Source: Rhodovulum visakhapatnamense (GTDB lineage: Bacteria > Pseudomonadota > Alphaproteobacteria > Rhodobacterales > Rhodobacteraceae). From it: DNA of 64,000 nt. The DNA is taken from positions 33,611 through 97,610 of the forward strand of contig NZ_SOEB01000016.1 in the NCBI RefSeq assembly GCF_004365965.1, given 5' to 3'. The notes below the pieces were generated by a model. It was not told the origin of the DNA and searched no databases. It saw only the letters and a program-made list of their open reading frames with translations. This document shows, piece after piece, positions 51,701-59,499 of this stretch (positions are counted from its first letter, which is position 1; the number at the start of each line of letters is the position of its first letter). The position numbers and the translations under genes are program-made.

Positions 51701-52507
51701 GGCCAGCACCACACCCATCTCGCCGAGGGTGCGCATCACACCAAGATCCGCTTCCGCGACATCGCGGCGCAACCGCGCAAGATCATCTCTTCGCCCACCT
51801 GGTCCGGGATTGAGTCGGAAACGGTCTGCTACAATGCGGGCTACACCAACGTCCACGAGCTGATCCCGTGGCGGACGCTGACGGGACGGCAGCAGCTCTA
51901 TCAGGATCACCTCTGGATGCGGGCCTTCGGTGAAGGTTTCGTCAGCTATCGCCCGCCGGTGGACCTGAAGACCATTACCAAGGCCGTCAACAACGACGCG
52001 GCCGAGGGCAACCCGCATGTCGTGCTGAACTTCATCACGCCGCACCAGAAATGGGGCATCCATTCCACCTACACCGACAACCTCCTGATGCTGACGCTGA
52101 ACCGCGGCGGGCCTGTCGTCTGGATGTCCGAGGTGGACGCGAAGAAGGCAGGCCTTGTCGATAACGACTGGGTCGAGGCCTACAACGTGAACGGTGCACT
52201 GACCGCGCGGGTGGTGGTGTCCCAGCGGATCAAGCAGGGCACGCTGTTCATGTATCACGCGCAGGAAAAGATCGTGAACACGCCCGGGTCGGAAAAGACC
52301 GGCAACCGGGGCGGCATCCACAACTCGGTCACCCGCGCTACTCTGAAGCCGACCCACATGATCGGCGGCTACGCGCAGCTTTCCTACGGGTTCAACTACT
52401 ACGGCACCGTGGGCAGTAACCGAGACGAATTCGTGATCGTCCGCAAGATGAAGAAGGTCGATTGGCTCGACCGTCCCGCAACCAAAGGTCTGGAGGCAGC
52501 GGAATGA
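48761..52507 (+). CDS. narG: Respiratory nitrate reductase alpha subunit
   Basis: A 1248-aa molybdopterin enzyme that reduces nitrate to nitrite on the cytoplasmic side. The FS0 cluster ligands His51, Cys55, Cys59 and Cys94 are visible ([21 protein letters not shown]). The Mo-ligand aspartate lies in [20 protein letters not shown]. The length is normal for NarG. It overlaps narH by four bases. Confidence 0.98.
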   Translation: [1248 protein letters not shown]

Positions 52508-54030
52508 AAGTTCGTGCGCAAATCGGCAAGGTCCTGAATCTGGACAAATGCATCGGCTGTCATACCTGCTCGGTCACCTGCAAGAACGTCTGGACGACGC
52601 GGGAAGGCGTTGAATACGCCTGGTTCAACAACGTCGAAACCAAGCCCGGCACCGGCTATCCCACCGACTGGGAGAACCAGAAACGCTGGAATGGCGGATG
52701 GGTCCGCAGCGCCTCGGGCAGGCTTCAGCCGAAGCAGGGGGCCAAATGGCGGATTCTGGCGAATATCTTCGCGAACCCCTCGATGCCGGAAATCGACGAC
52801 TATTACGAGCCCTTCGATTTTGACTATGACCACCTGAAATCCGCCCCCGACATGACGGCCTTCCCCACCGCGCGCCCCCGGTCAAAGATCACGGGTGAGC
52901 GGATGGAGAAGATCGAGAAGGGCCCGAACTGGGAGGAGATCCTGGGTGGCGAATTCGCCAAGCGGTCGGCGGATTACAACTTCGACAAGGTGCAGAAGGA
53001 CATCTACGGCGAATACGAAAACACCTTCATGATGTATTTGCCGAGGCTGTGCGAGCACTGCCTCAACCCCACCTGCTCGGCCTCCTGCCCCTCGGGTGCG
53101 ATCTACAAGCGTGAGGAGGATGGCATCGTCCTGATCGACCAGGAAAAATGCCGGGGCTGGCGGATGTGCATCTCGGGCTGCCCCTACAAGAAGGTCTATT
53201 ACAACTGGGACACCGGCAAGTCGGAGAAATGCACCTTCTGTTATCCGCGCATCGAAAGCGGCCAGCCGACGGTCTGTTCGGAAACCTGCGTGGGGCGCAT
53301 CCGCTATCTGGGCGTCATCCTCTATGACGCCGACAAGATCGAGGCGGCCGCGAGCGCCGAGCGCGAGACCGACCTTTACGGCGCGCAGCTGGACGTGTTC
53401 CTCGACCCGAACGACCCCGAGGTGATCGCCGCCGCCCGCCGCGATGGCGTGCCGGAGGATTGGATCGAGGCCGCCAAGATCAGCCCGGTCTGGAAGATGG
53501 CGATGGACTGGAAGGTGGCCTTCCCGCTGCACCCGGAATACCGGACCCTGCCGATGGTCTGGTACATCCCGCCGCTGTCACCGATCCAGAACGCCGCACA
53601 GGCGGGGCAGATCGCGATGAGCGACCAGATGCCCGACGTACGGTCCCTGCGCATTCCGGTGAAATACCTGGCCAACATGCTGACGGCGGGGGATGAGGAA
53701 CCCATCGTTTCGGCGCTGGAGCGCATGTCGGCGATGCGCCTCTACATGCGTGCGCTGACGGTGGACGGCGTGCGCGACGAGGGCATCGCCGCCCGCGTGG
53801 GAATGTCGGGCCGGATGATCGAGGACATGTACAAGATCATGGCGATTGCGGATTACGAGGACCGCTTCGCAATCCCCACCGCGCACCGCGAACAGAACGA
53901 GGCCGGCGCCGACATCCGTGGCGGCTGCGGCTTCACCGACGGCAACGGCTGTTCTGACGGCGAGAGCGGCAAGACCAGCCTGTTCGGCGGCAAGAAAAAG
54001 TCCTTCGCCCTTCCGCTGGAGTCGTTCTGA
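52504..54030 (+). CDS. narH: Respiratory nitrate reductase beta subunit
   Basis: A 508-aa Fe-S electron-transfer subunit. Four cysteine groups are visible: CIGCHTCSVTCKN, CEHCLNPTCSASCPSG, CRGWRMCISGCPYKK and CTFCYPRIESGQPTVCSETC. The Trp in CRGW replaces a cysteine and marks the [3Fe-4S] cluster, as in characterised NarH. The ATG at 52504 overlaps the narG stop; a longer frame from 52462 lies inside narG and is rejected. Confidence 0.98.
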   Translation: MKVRAQIGKVLNLDKCIGCHTCSVTCKNVWTTREGVEYAWFNNVETKPGTGYPTDWENQKRWNGGWVRSASGRLQPKQGAKWRILANIFANPSMPEIDDYYEPFDFDYDHLKSAPDMTAFPTARPRSKITGERMEKIEKGPNWEEILGGEFAKRSADYNFDKVQKDIYGEYENTFMMYLPRLCEHCLNPTCSASCPSGAIYKREEDGIVLIDQEKCRGWRMCISGCPYKKVYYNWDTGKSEKCTFCYPRIESGQPTVCSETCVGRIRYLGVILYDADKIEAAASAERETDLYGAQLDVFLDPNDPEVIAAARRDGVPEDWIEAAKISPVWKMAMDWKVAFPLHPEYRTLPMVWYIPPLSPIQNAAQAGQIAMSDQMPDVRSLRIPVKYLANMLTAGDEEPIVSALERMSAMRLYMRALTVDGVRDEGIAARVGMSGRMIEDMYKIMAIADYEDRFAIPTAHREQNEAGADIRGGCGFTDGNGCSDGESGKTSLFGGKKKSFALPLESF

Positions 54031-54725
54031 TGGACCGCACCCTCAAATCCTTGTCGCTGATCCTGAGCTATCCCTCGGCTGAGCTGCAGGAGGCCATGCC
54101 CGAAATCGGCGCCGTCCTGGCCGCTGATCCGCGCCTTGCGCCTGCTACCCAGACCGCGCTGTGGAAGCTGACCGCAGATCTGGCGCAAGGCGACCTCTAT
54201 GACCTGCAAGAGCGGTATGTGATGCTGTTCGACCGGTCGCGGACACTGTCGCTCAACCTTTTTGAACACGTCCACGGCGAAAGCCGCGAGCGCGGCGGCG
54301 CGATGGTCAGTCTGATCGAGACCTACCGCGATGGCGGGTTCGAACCCGCCACCTCCGAACTGCCCGACCACCTTCCGGTGCTTCTGGAATTCCTGGCGAC
54401 GCGCCCCACACGCGAAGCGCAGGAAACCTTGGCGGACGCGGCGCATATCCTCGACGCCCTCTCGGGTCGCCTCAAGCGGCGCGAGAGCGGGTATGCCGCT
54501 GCGTTCGCCGCCCTTTCCGCACTGGCGGGGGGCAATGCAGATGCCGATGCCGTGGCCGGAATGCTGGGCCAGCCCGACGATGACCCGACCGATCTGGCGG
54601 CGCTGGATGCGGTCTGGGAGGAAACCGAAGTTACCTTCGGCCCCGACCCCAATGCAGGCTGTCCACAGGTCCGCGACATGCTGGCCCTGATGGACCAACC
54701 CGCCCCGCAGCACAGGAGTGCATGA
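54030..54725 (+). CDS. narJ: Nitrate reductase assembly chaperone
   Basis: A 231-aa helical chaperone that holds apo-NarG for molybdenum cofactor insertion and is not part of the final enzyme. Recognisable parts are MDRTLKSLSLILSYPSAELQ, YVMLFDRSRTLSLNLFEHVH and LPDHLPVLLEFLATRP. Its first base is the last base of the narH stop (TGATG), so the two are translationally coupled. Confidence 0.96.
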   Translation: MDRTLKSLSLILSYPSAELQEAMPEIGAVLAADPRLAPATQTALWKLTADLAQGDLYDLQERYVMLFDRSRTLSLNLFEHVHGESRERGGAMVSLIETYRDGGFEPATSELPDHLPVLLEFLATRPTREAQETLADAAHILDALSGRLKRRESGYAAAFAALSALAGGNADADAVAGMLGQPDDDPTDLAALDAVWEETEVTFGPDPNAGCPQVRDMLALMDQPAPQHRSA

Positions 54726-54726
54726 C

Positions 54727-55512
54727 ATGTTCGAGAGCTTCGACATCAACTTCGTCATCTTCGGGGTCATGCCCTATGTCGCGCTGACCGTGTTTCTGGT
54801 GGGCTCCATCGCCCGCTATGAGCGCGATCCCTTCACCTGGAAATCCTCGTCCAGCCAACTCTTCCGGCGCAAGCAGCTGATCTGGGGGTCGATCCTGTTC
54901 CATGTCGGCATCCTGACGGTGTTCTTCGGCCACCTTGTCGGCTTGTTCACACCTGTCTGGGTGCTCGATGTCCTGGGTGTGCCTTATGGTCTGAAGCAGT
55001 GGATGGCAGTTCTGATCGGCGGGCCTGCGGGTCTTGCGGCGCTGATCGGTGGCACCATGCTGATCCATCGGCGACTGACCGATCCGCGCATCCGCGCCAC
55101 TTCAACCACCCTCGACATCCTGATCATGATCCTGATCTGGCTTCAGCTTGCCATTGGCCTGCTGACCATCACGCAGTCCCTTCAGCACATGGACGGGGCA
55201 GAGATGATCCGCTTCATGGAATGGTCGCAAAGCGTGGTGACATGGAACATCAACGCCTGGGTCACAGTGGTGGACGTGCACTGGCTGTTCAAGCTGCACA
55301 TCTTCCTCGGCCTGATCATCACCATGCTGTTTCCGTTCACGCGGCTGGTGCACATCTGGTCGGGCTTCGCGGCGCCCTTCCGCTATCTTGTGGCCCGCTC
55401 CGGCTATCAGATCGTGCGGTCCCGTCGCCGCCGCCCGCTGGAAGAACGCCGCCGCGCCTTTGACAGGCGGCAGGGCGTTGATGGTCCCAAAGCCCATACC
55501 CCGGCGGAGTGA
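54727..55512 (+). CDS. narI: Respiratory nitrate reductase gamma subunit (cytochrome b)
   Basis: A 261-aa, five-helix diheme b subunit that takes electrons from quinol. Features are FGVMPYVALTVFLVGSIARY, FHVGILTVFFGHLVGLFTP and the C-terminal heme histidines in VDVHWLFKLHIFLG. The start at 54727 has AGGAG at ideal spacing; a GTG at 54718 in the same frame is possible but would overlap narJ. The basic tail (RSRRRRPLEERRRAFDRRQG) is long. Confidence 0.96.
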   Translation: MFESFDINFVIFGVMPYVALTVFLVGSIARYERDPFTWKSSSSQLFRRKQLIWGSILFHVGILTVFFGHLVGLFTPVWVLDVLGVPYGLKQWMAVLIGGPAGLAALIGGTMLIHRRLTDPRIRATSTTLDILIMILIWLQLAIGLLTITQSLQHMDGAEMIRFMEWSQSVVTWNINAWVTVVDVHWLFKLHIFLGLIITMLFPFTRLVHIWSGFAAPFRYLVARSGYQIVRSRRRRPLEERRRAFDRRQGVDGPKAHTPAE

Positions 55513-55517
55513 GTGCG

Positions 55518-56312
55518 ATGAACATGTCCCTTTTCCCCGATGTCGTGGTGAACGGCGAAACCATCCCCTCGGCGGCAATCGCCGCCGAGGCCCAGAACCA
55601 CAGCGCACCGAAGGACAAGCCGGGCATCGCCTGGCGCAAGGCGGCGCAGGCCATGGCGATCCGGGCGCTGCTGCTGCAAGAGGCCCGGGCGCGCGGGCTG
55701 GCTGCTGAACCGCTCGCACTTGCCCCCGGGCGGTGGGAAACGGAAGACGAAGCCCTGATCCGCGTCTTGCTGGAAGAGGCGGTCTTGCCCGATCCGGTGA
55801 CCGATGACGCGATCCGTGCCGAATGGGCGCGAGACCCCTCGCGTTATCGCTCGGCCCCTCTTTGGGACGTCTCGCATATCCTGTGCGCATGCGACCCCCG
55901 CGATCAGACTGAGACGGCCGCTGCCGAGGCGCGTGCACAGGCACTTCTGGCCCGACTCGGAGAGGGGCCTAAGGACTTCGCCCACGCCGCCCGCAAAAGC
56001 GACTGCGGGTCAAAGGCACAAGGGGGCCATCTGGGCCAGATCGGCCCCGGCGATACAGTGCCCGAGTTCGAAGCCGCTCTGCGCTGCCTGTCCGAAGGCC
56101 AGACGACCCCGGCCCCGGTCCTGTCGCGGCATGGCTGGCACATCATCCGCTTGAATGCACTCGCCCCAGGGCAGGTACTGCCGTTCGAAACGGTGCGGCC
56201 AAGGATCGCCGAGGCACTCGAAAAGGCCGCCTGGGCCCGTGCCTCGCGCGACTTCGTGAACAGGCTTGGCCAGAAGGCTACGATCACCGGCGCAAGCCTG
56301 GCCCCGATCTGA
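55518..56312 (+). CDS. Parvulin-type peptidyl-prolyl isomerase
   Basis: A 264-aa PPIC protein with no signal peptide. The C-terminal rotamase domain reads VSHILCACDPRD, DFAHAARKSDCGSKAQGGHL, GQIGPGDTVPEFEAAL and SRHGWHIIRLNAL. The helical N-terminal half resembles NifM-like isomerases. It follows narI by 5 bp, a placement seen in other alphaproteobacterial nar operons, and probably helps fold nitrate reductase subunits in the cytoplasm. Confidence 0.9.
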   Translation: MNMSLFPDVVVNGETIPSAAIAAEAQNHSAPKDKPGIAWRKAAQAMAIRALLLQEARARGLAAEPLALAPGRWETEDEALIRVLLEEAVLPDPVTDDAIRAEWARDPSRYRSAPLWDVSHILCACDPRDQTETAAAEARAQALLARLGEGPKDFAHAARKSDCGSKAQGGHLGQIGPGDTVPEFEAALRCLSEGQTTPAPVLSRHGWHIIRLNALAPGQVLPFETVRPRIAEALEKAAWARASRDFVNRLGQKATITGASLAPI

Positions 56313-56332
56313 TCCACGGTCAGGAGCGTCCC

Positions 56333-56902
56333 ATGAAGCGGTCAGAACCAGCGCGACGTGGCAGCGGCCAAGGCCCCACCGATCCGGGCCTTTTGGCCCG
56401 GCCGCTGGACTTCATCAGCGAGGACCATCTGCGCGAACGCCAGATCTGCGCTGAGATAGACCGCCTCGTCTCCGCCGAGACCTTCGACCGCCCGGCAGGC
56501 GTCACCATCCTGCGTTTTCTGAACGAAGAGCTTGGCGTGCATCTGCGGGATGAGGTCGAAGACCTGTTCCCCACCCTTGCGCGGCGCTGCACCGATGAAG
56601 ATTCCATCGCCTCCGTCTTGGGCCGCATCCGCCACGATCAGGAGCAGGCCCTGTCCCTGCTGCCTTCAGTGCGTGGGGCCATCGCCAACTGCCTCGACGC
56701 TGGGGCCGACCTTTCCAGCGAAGACCGCGAGGTTCTTGCGCGTTTCGCCGCGCATGTCCGCCGCCATCTGGTGGCGGAGAACGCTATCCTCCTGCCCATA
56801 GCCCGCGCCCGGTTGACGCGGGGCGACTTGCGCCGTCTGGCCAATCACATGCGGTTGCGGCGCGGGCTTCCCACCAGCCAGGGGGTGACCAGTGCTGAGT
56901 GA
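56333..56902 (+). CDS. Hemerythrin domain protein of the nar operon
   Basis: A 189-aa protein whose central region looks like a hemerythrin four-helix bundle (FISEDHLRERQICAEIDRLV, LRDEVEDLFPTLARRC, RIRHDQEQALSLLPSVRG, HVRRHLVAENAILLPIARAR). It keeps several His and Glu ligands but their spacing is less regular than in the protein at 42037. It overlaps the carbonic anhydrase gene by 11 bp. A role in NO or O2 sensing near nitrate reductase is inferred. Confidence 0.82.
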   Translation: MKRSEPARRGSGQGPTDPGLLARPLDFISEDHLRERQICAEIDRLVSAETFDRPAGVTILRFLNEELGVHLRDEVEDLFPTLARRCTDEDSIASVLGRIRHDQEQALSLLPSVRGAIANCLDAGADLSSEDREVLARFAAHVRRHLVAENAILLPIARARLTRGDLRRLANHMRLRRGLPTSQGVTSAE

Positions 56903-57509
56903 TATCCTTGCCCGCAACCGCGACTGGTCGGCCAAAAGACAGGCGCAGGAACCTGGATATTTTACCCGTCTCGCGGCCCTGCAAGCCCCGGAATTCTTCT
57001 GGATCGGATGTTCGGACAGCCGTGTTCCGGCCAACGTCGTGGCGGGGCTCGACCCAGGCGAGGTCTTTGTCCATCGCAACGTGGCGAACATCATTCATTC
57101 CTCTGATATGAACATGCTGTCCGCGCTGGAATTCGCGGTCGAAGCGTTGAAGGTGCGCGAGATCATCGTCTGCGGCCACTACGGCTGCGGCGGGGTCAAG
57201 GCAGCAACCGAGGATCTTCCTCACGGTCTTGCCGACCACTGGCTGGAGCCGATCCGACGCCTTTCCCGCGCCTATGCGGTCGATCTGAGCCGCCAGCCGG
57301 ACCTTGAGGCGCAGCGCGACCGGTTGGCCGAGTTCAACGTGGTCGAAGGCGTCCGCCGGGTCTGCGAGACGCCTATCCTGCAGCGAGCCTGGACGCGCGG
57401 CGCGAAAGTCCGGGTGCATGGGCTGATCTACGGTTTGAAGGACGGCCTGTTGCGCGACCTCGACTGCAGCGTGGGTCCAGGACATTTCAAGGAAGGAGCA
57501 GCACTATGA
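56892..57509 (+). CDS. Beta-class carbonic anhydrase
   Basis: A 205-aa beta carbonic anhydrase starting with GTG. Zinc and catalytic residues are Cys40, Asp42, Arg44 (GCSDSRVPA), His96 and Cys99 (CGHYGCGG). Length and fold are standard. It overlaps the hemerythrin gene by 11 bp and moeA by four, so it is embedded in the nar-linked operon. Why CO2 hydration is tied to nitrate respiration is not known; pH or bicarbonate supply are possibilities. Confidence 0.93.
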   Translation: MLSDILARNRDWSAKRQAQEPGYFTRLAALQAPEFFWIGCSDSRVPANVVAGLDPGEVFVHRNVANIIHSSDMNMLSALEFAVEALKVREIIVCGHYGCGGVKAATEDLPHGLADHWLEPIRRLSRAYAVDLSRQPDLEAQRDRLAEFNVVEGVRRVCETPILQRAWTRGAKVRVHGLIYGLKDGLLRDLDCSVGPGHFKEGAAL

Positions 57510-58783
57510 GTATACTTCAGCCAGTGACACGGACCGGCTGTGGCTGTGAGGGTCACGATACAAGCAAGAAGCTGATGACGATCGATGCCGCTCACGACCT
57601 GATTGGGCATTGCGTGACCATCGTCGACGGAACGGAAGACATCTGTCTTGGCAAGGCTTTGGGCCGCGTGCTTGCCGACCCTGTCAGTTCACGCAGCATG
57701 TCTCCTCCGTTCGACAACGCTGCAATGGACGGATTTGCCTTTTCCTCGGCGGCGCTGCGAGGTGATGGACCGTGGGTACTGGACGTAGCAGCGCGTATCC
57801 AGGCGGGGCAGTCCTCAGCCCTGCCTCTGGTCGACCTGCAAGCCGCGCAAATATTCACTGGGGCAAAAGTTCCCGAAGGCGCGGACGCGGTCATGATGCA
57901 AGAAGAAGTCAAGCGGATGGGAAAGACGATCCGGGTAGCCATGCGACCAACGCCCGGGCTCAACATCCGCCGAGCCGGTAGTGAAATGGAGGCAGGGGTC
58001 ACGGTGCTTGAGACGGGACGCCGGCTTGACGCGCGCGCGATTGCCGCCTGTGCTGCAGCCGGGGCGGGCTCTGTAACGGTGCGCAGGCGATTGCGCGTGG
58101 CGCTTCTGGTGACCGGCAACGAAATTCGCACGGCCGGTGCTCTGCGTGCCGAGGCTCAGATCTGGGACGTGAACACTCCCATGCTGACCGGCATTCTGAC
58201 GCAGCCCCAGATCGATATTGTTGCTGTGGAACAGGGCATTGACAGTCGCGACGGGTTGTTCCTGCAGATTGCGGAACTGGCTGCCAATGCCGATCTTGTC
58301 ATCACTACCGGCGGAATTTCGGTCGGTGAGGAAGACCACATCAAACCTGCGCTGTCAGCTCTTGGCGGGGACATTCAATTTAGTGGCGTTGCGATCAAGC
58401 CGGGCAAGCCGGTATCCTTCGGTCGTATTCGGGGCGCATGGTGGCTGGGTTTGCCAGGCAATCCCTTGTCAGCCTTCGTCACCTGGCAGCTTTTCGGAAC
58501 GGCGATTGTCGCCCGACTGACCGGTGAAACGGAGCGAGTTACCCGGCGCCATGTCGTTACGGGAGCGGCGATTTCCAGGAAGCCCGGTCGTTGCGAGTTA
58601 CGACCCGCGAGATGCGTAGGCTTTGACGGCCAAGGCCGTGAGGTCGTGACATTTGATGCCGAAACTCATTCCGGCCATGTCCGCGGGTTACCCGAAGCAG
58701 ACGGGTTAATCTTTTTGCCAGCCGACTGTGATTTCCTGCCCGAAGGCGCACTCGTCGAATTCCAACCCTTTTGTCCAAACTGA
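57506..58783 (+). CDS. moeA: Molybdopterin molybdotransferase
   Basis: A 425-aa MoeA that inserts molybdate into adenylated molybdopterin, completing the cofactor needed by NarG. Motifs are PPFDNAAMDGFAFSS, EVPEGADAVMMQEE-like VPEGADAVMMQEEVKRMG, TTGGISVGEEDHIKPAL and LPGNPLSAFVTWQLF. An unusual N-terminal segment of about 20 residues holds CGCEGHD, a possible metal-binding cluster. It overlaps the carbonic anhydrase gene by four bases. Confidence 0.94.
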   Translation: MSILQPVTRTGCGCEGHDTSKKLMTIDAAHDLIGHCVTIVDGTEDICLGKALGRVLADPVSSRSMSPPFDNAAMDGFAFSSAALRGDGPWVLDVAARIQAGQSSALPLVDLQAAQIFTGAKVPEGADAVMMQEEVKRMGKTIRVAMRPTPGLNIRRAGSEMEAGVTVLETGRRLDARAIAACAAAGAGSVTVRRRLRVALLVTGNEIRTAGALRAEAQIWDVNTPMLTGILTQPQIDIVAVEQGIDSRDGLFLQIAELAANADLVITTGGISVGEEDHIKPALSALGGDIQFSGVAIKPGKPVSFGRIRGAWWLGLPGNPLSAFVTWQLFGTAIVARLTGETERVTRRHVVTGAAISRKPGRCELRPARCVGFDGQGREVVTFDAETHSGHVRGLPEADGLIFLPADCDFLPEGALVEFQPFCPN

Positions 58784-58794
58784 GAAGGCCGAAG

Positions 58795-59316
58795 ATGAAC
58801 CTCGCTTACACAATGGCGCCGGGCCGCGGCGATACCGATCTCATCCTCTTCAATCTTTCAAGAGCAATGGCCTCGCGTGGGTTTCGCTGCTGCGGTACGG
58901 TCCAGATAAACTCCGAGCGCTCCGATGCAGGGCCGTGTGATATGGATGTGCAAGTCTTACCCAAAGGTCCAATTCTGCGGATCAGCCAGGACCTCGGCCG
59001 TGCATCGCGCGGTTGCAGGCTTGACCCGGCGGCTTTGGAGAAAGCCGTTGGCCTTGTATCAGCCAGCTTGGTGCAAGGTGCAGATCTCCTGATCATAAAC
59101 AAGTTTGGCAAACACGAAGCCGAAGGGCGCGGATTCCGAATGGTTGTCGCAGAAGCGCTATCCAACGGGATACCAGTTTTGGTAGGAGTCAACTCGCTCA
59201 ACCTGTCTGCTTTCGAAGAGTTCGCAGGTGGCCTCGCAGTACCTTTGGCGCCTGAACCGAATGCCTTGGAGAGTTGGGCCATTCAGATGACCGGATCGAA
59301 CCTTGCCACGGCCTGA
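58795..59316 (+). CDS. DUF2478 protein
   Basis: A 173-aa protein matching the DUF2478 family: MNLAYTMAPGRGDTDLILFN, LSRAMASRGFRCCGTVQINS, MDVQVLPKGPILRISQDLGR and NKFGKHEAEGRGFRMVVAEA. The family resembles small P-loop nucleotidases and is often near molybdate transport or cofactor genes. It begins 11 bp after moeA, in keeping with a molybdenum-related role. Confidence 0.85.
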   Translation: MNLAYTMAPGRGDTDLILFNLSRAMASRGFRCCGTVQINSERSDAGPCDMDVQVLPKGPILRISQDLGRASRGCRLDPAALEKAVGLVSASLVQGADLLIINKFGKHEAEGRGFRMVVAEALSNGIPVLVGVNSLNLSAFEEFAGGLAVPLAPEPNALESWAIQMTGSNLATA

Positions 59317-59499
59317 GCCGCCGTGGATGTAACGTCCGCGATGCTGCCTTCACTCTCTGGGAGGATCCTATCTGATATCGCCGCAGATTAAGCACGACAG
59401 TTGACCGTCAAAAATCTTTCACGAAATCACCGATAGACGTTGGGGTGCGCTCCGTCATCAGTTCCGATTGAGCGTACGGATCTGGGTGAGGCACGTAGA

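Noticed and set aside
49370..52357. 995-codon open frame on the minus strand across narG
   Set aside because: It mirrors narG codon positions in GC-rich DNA, has no family sequence or ribosome site, and narG is certain.
59316..59499. TTGAC-C-GTCAA near 59401 as an Fnr/Dnr box before chrA
   Set aside because: The spacer is one base, not four, so it cannot be a normal Fnr-family site.
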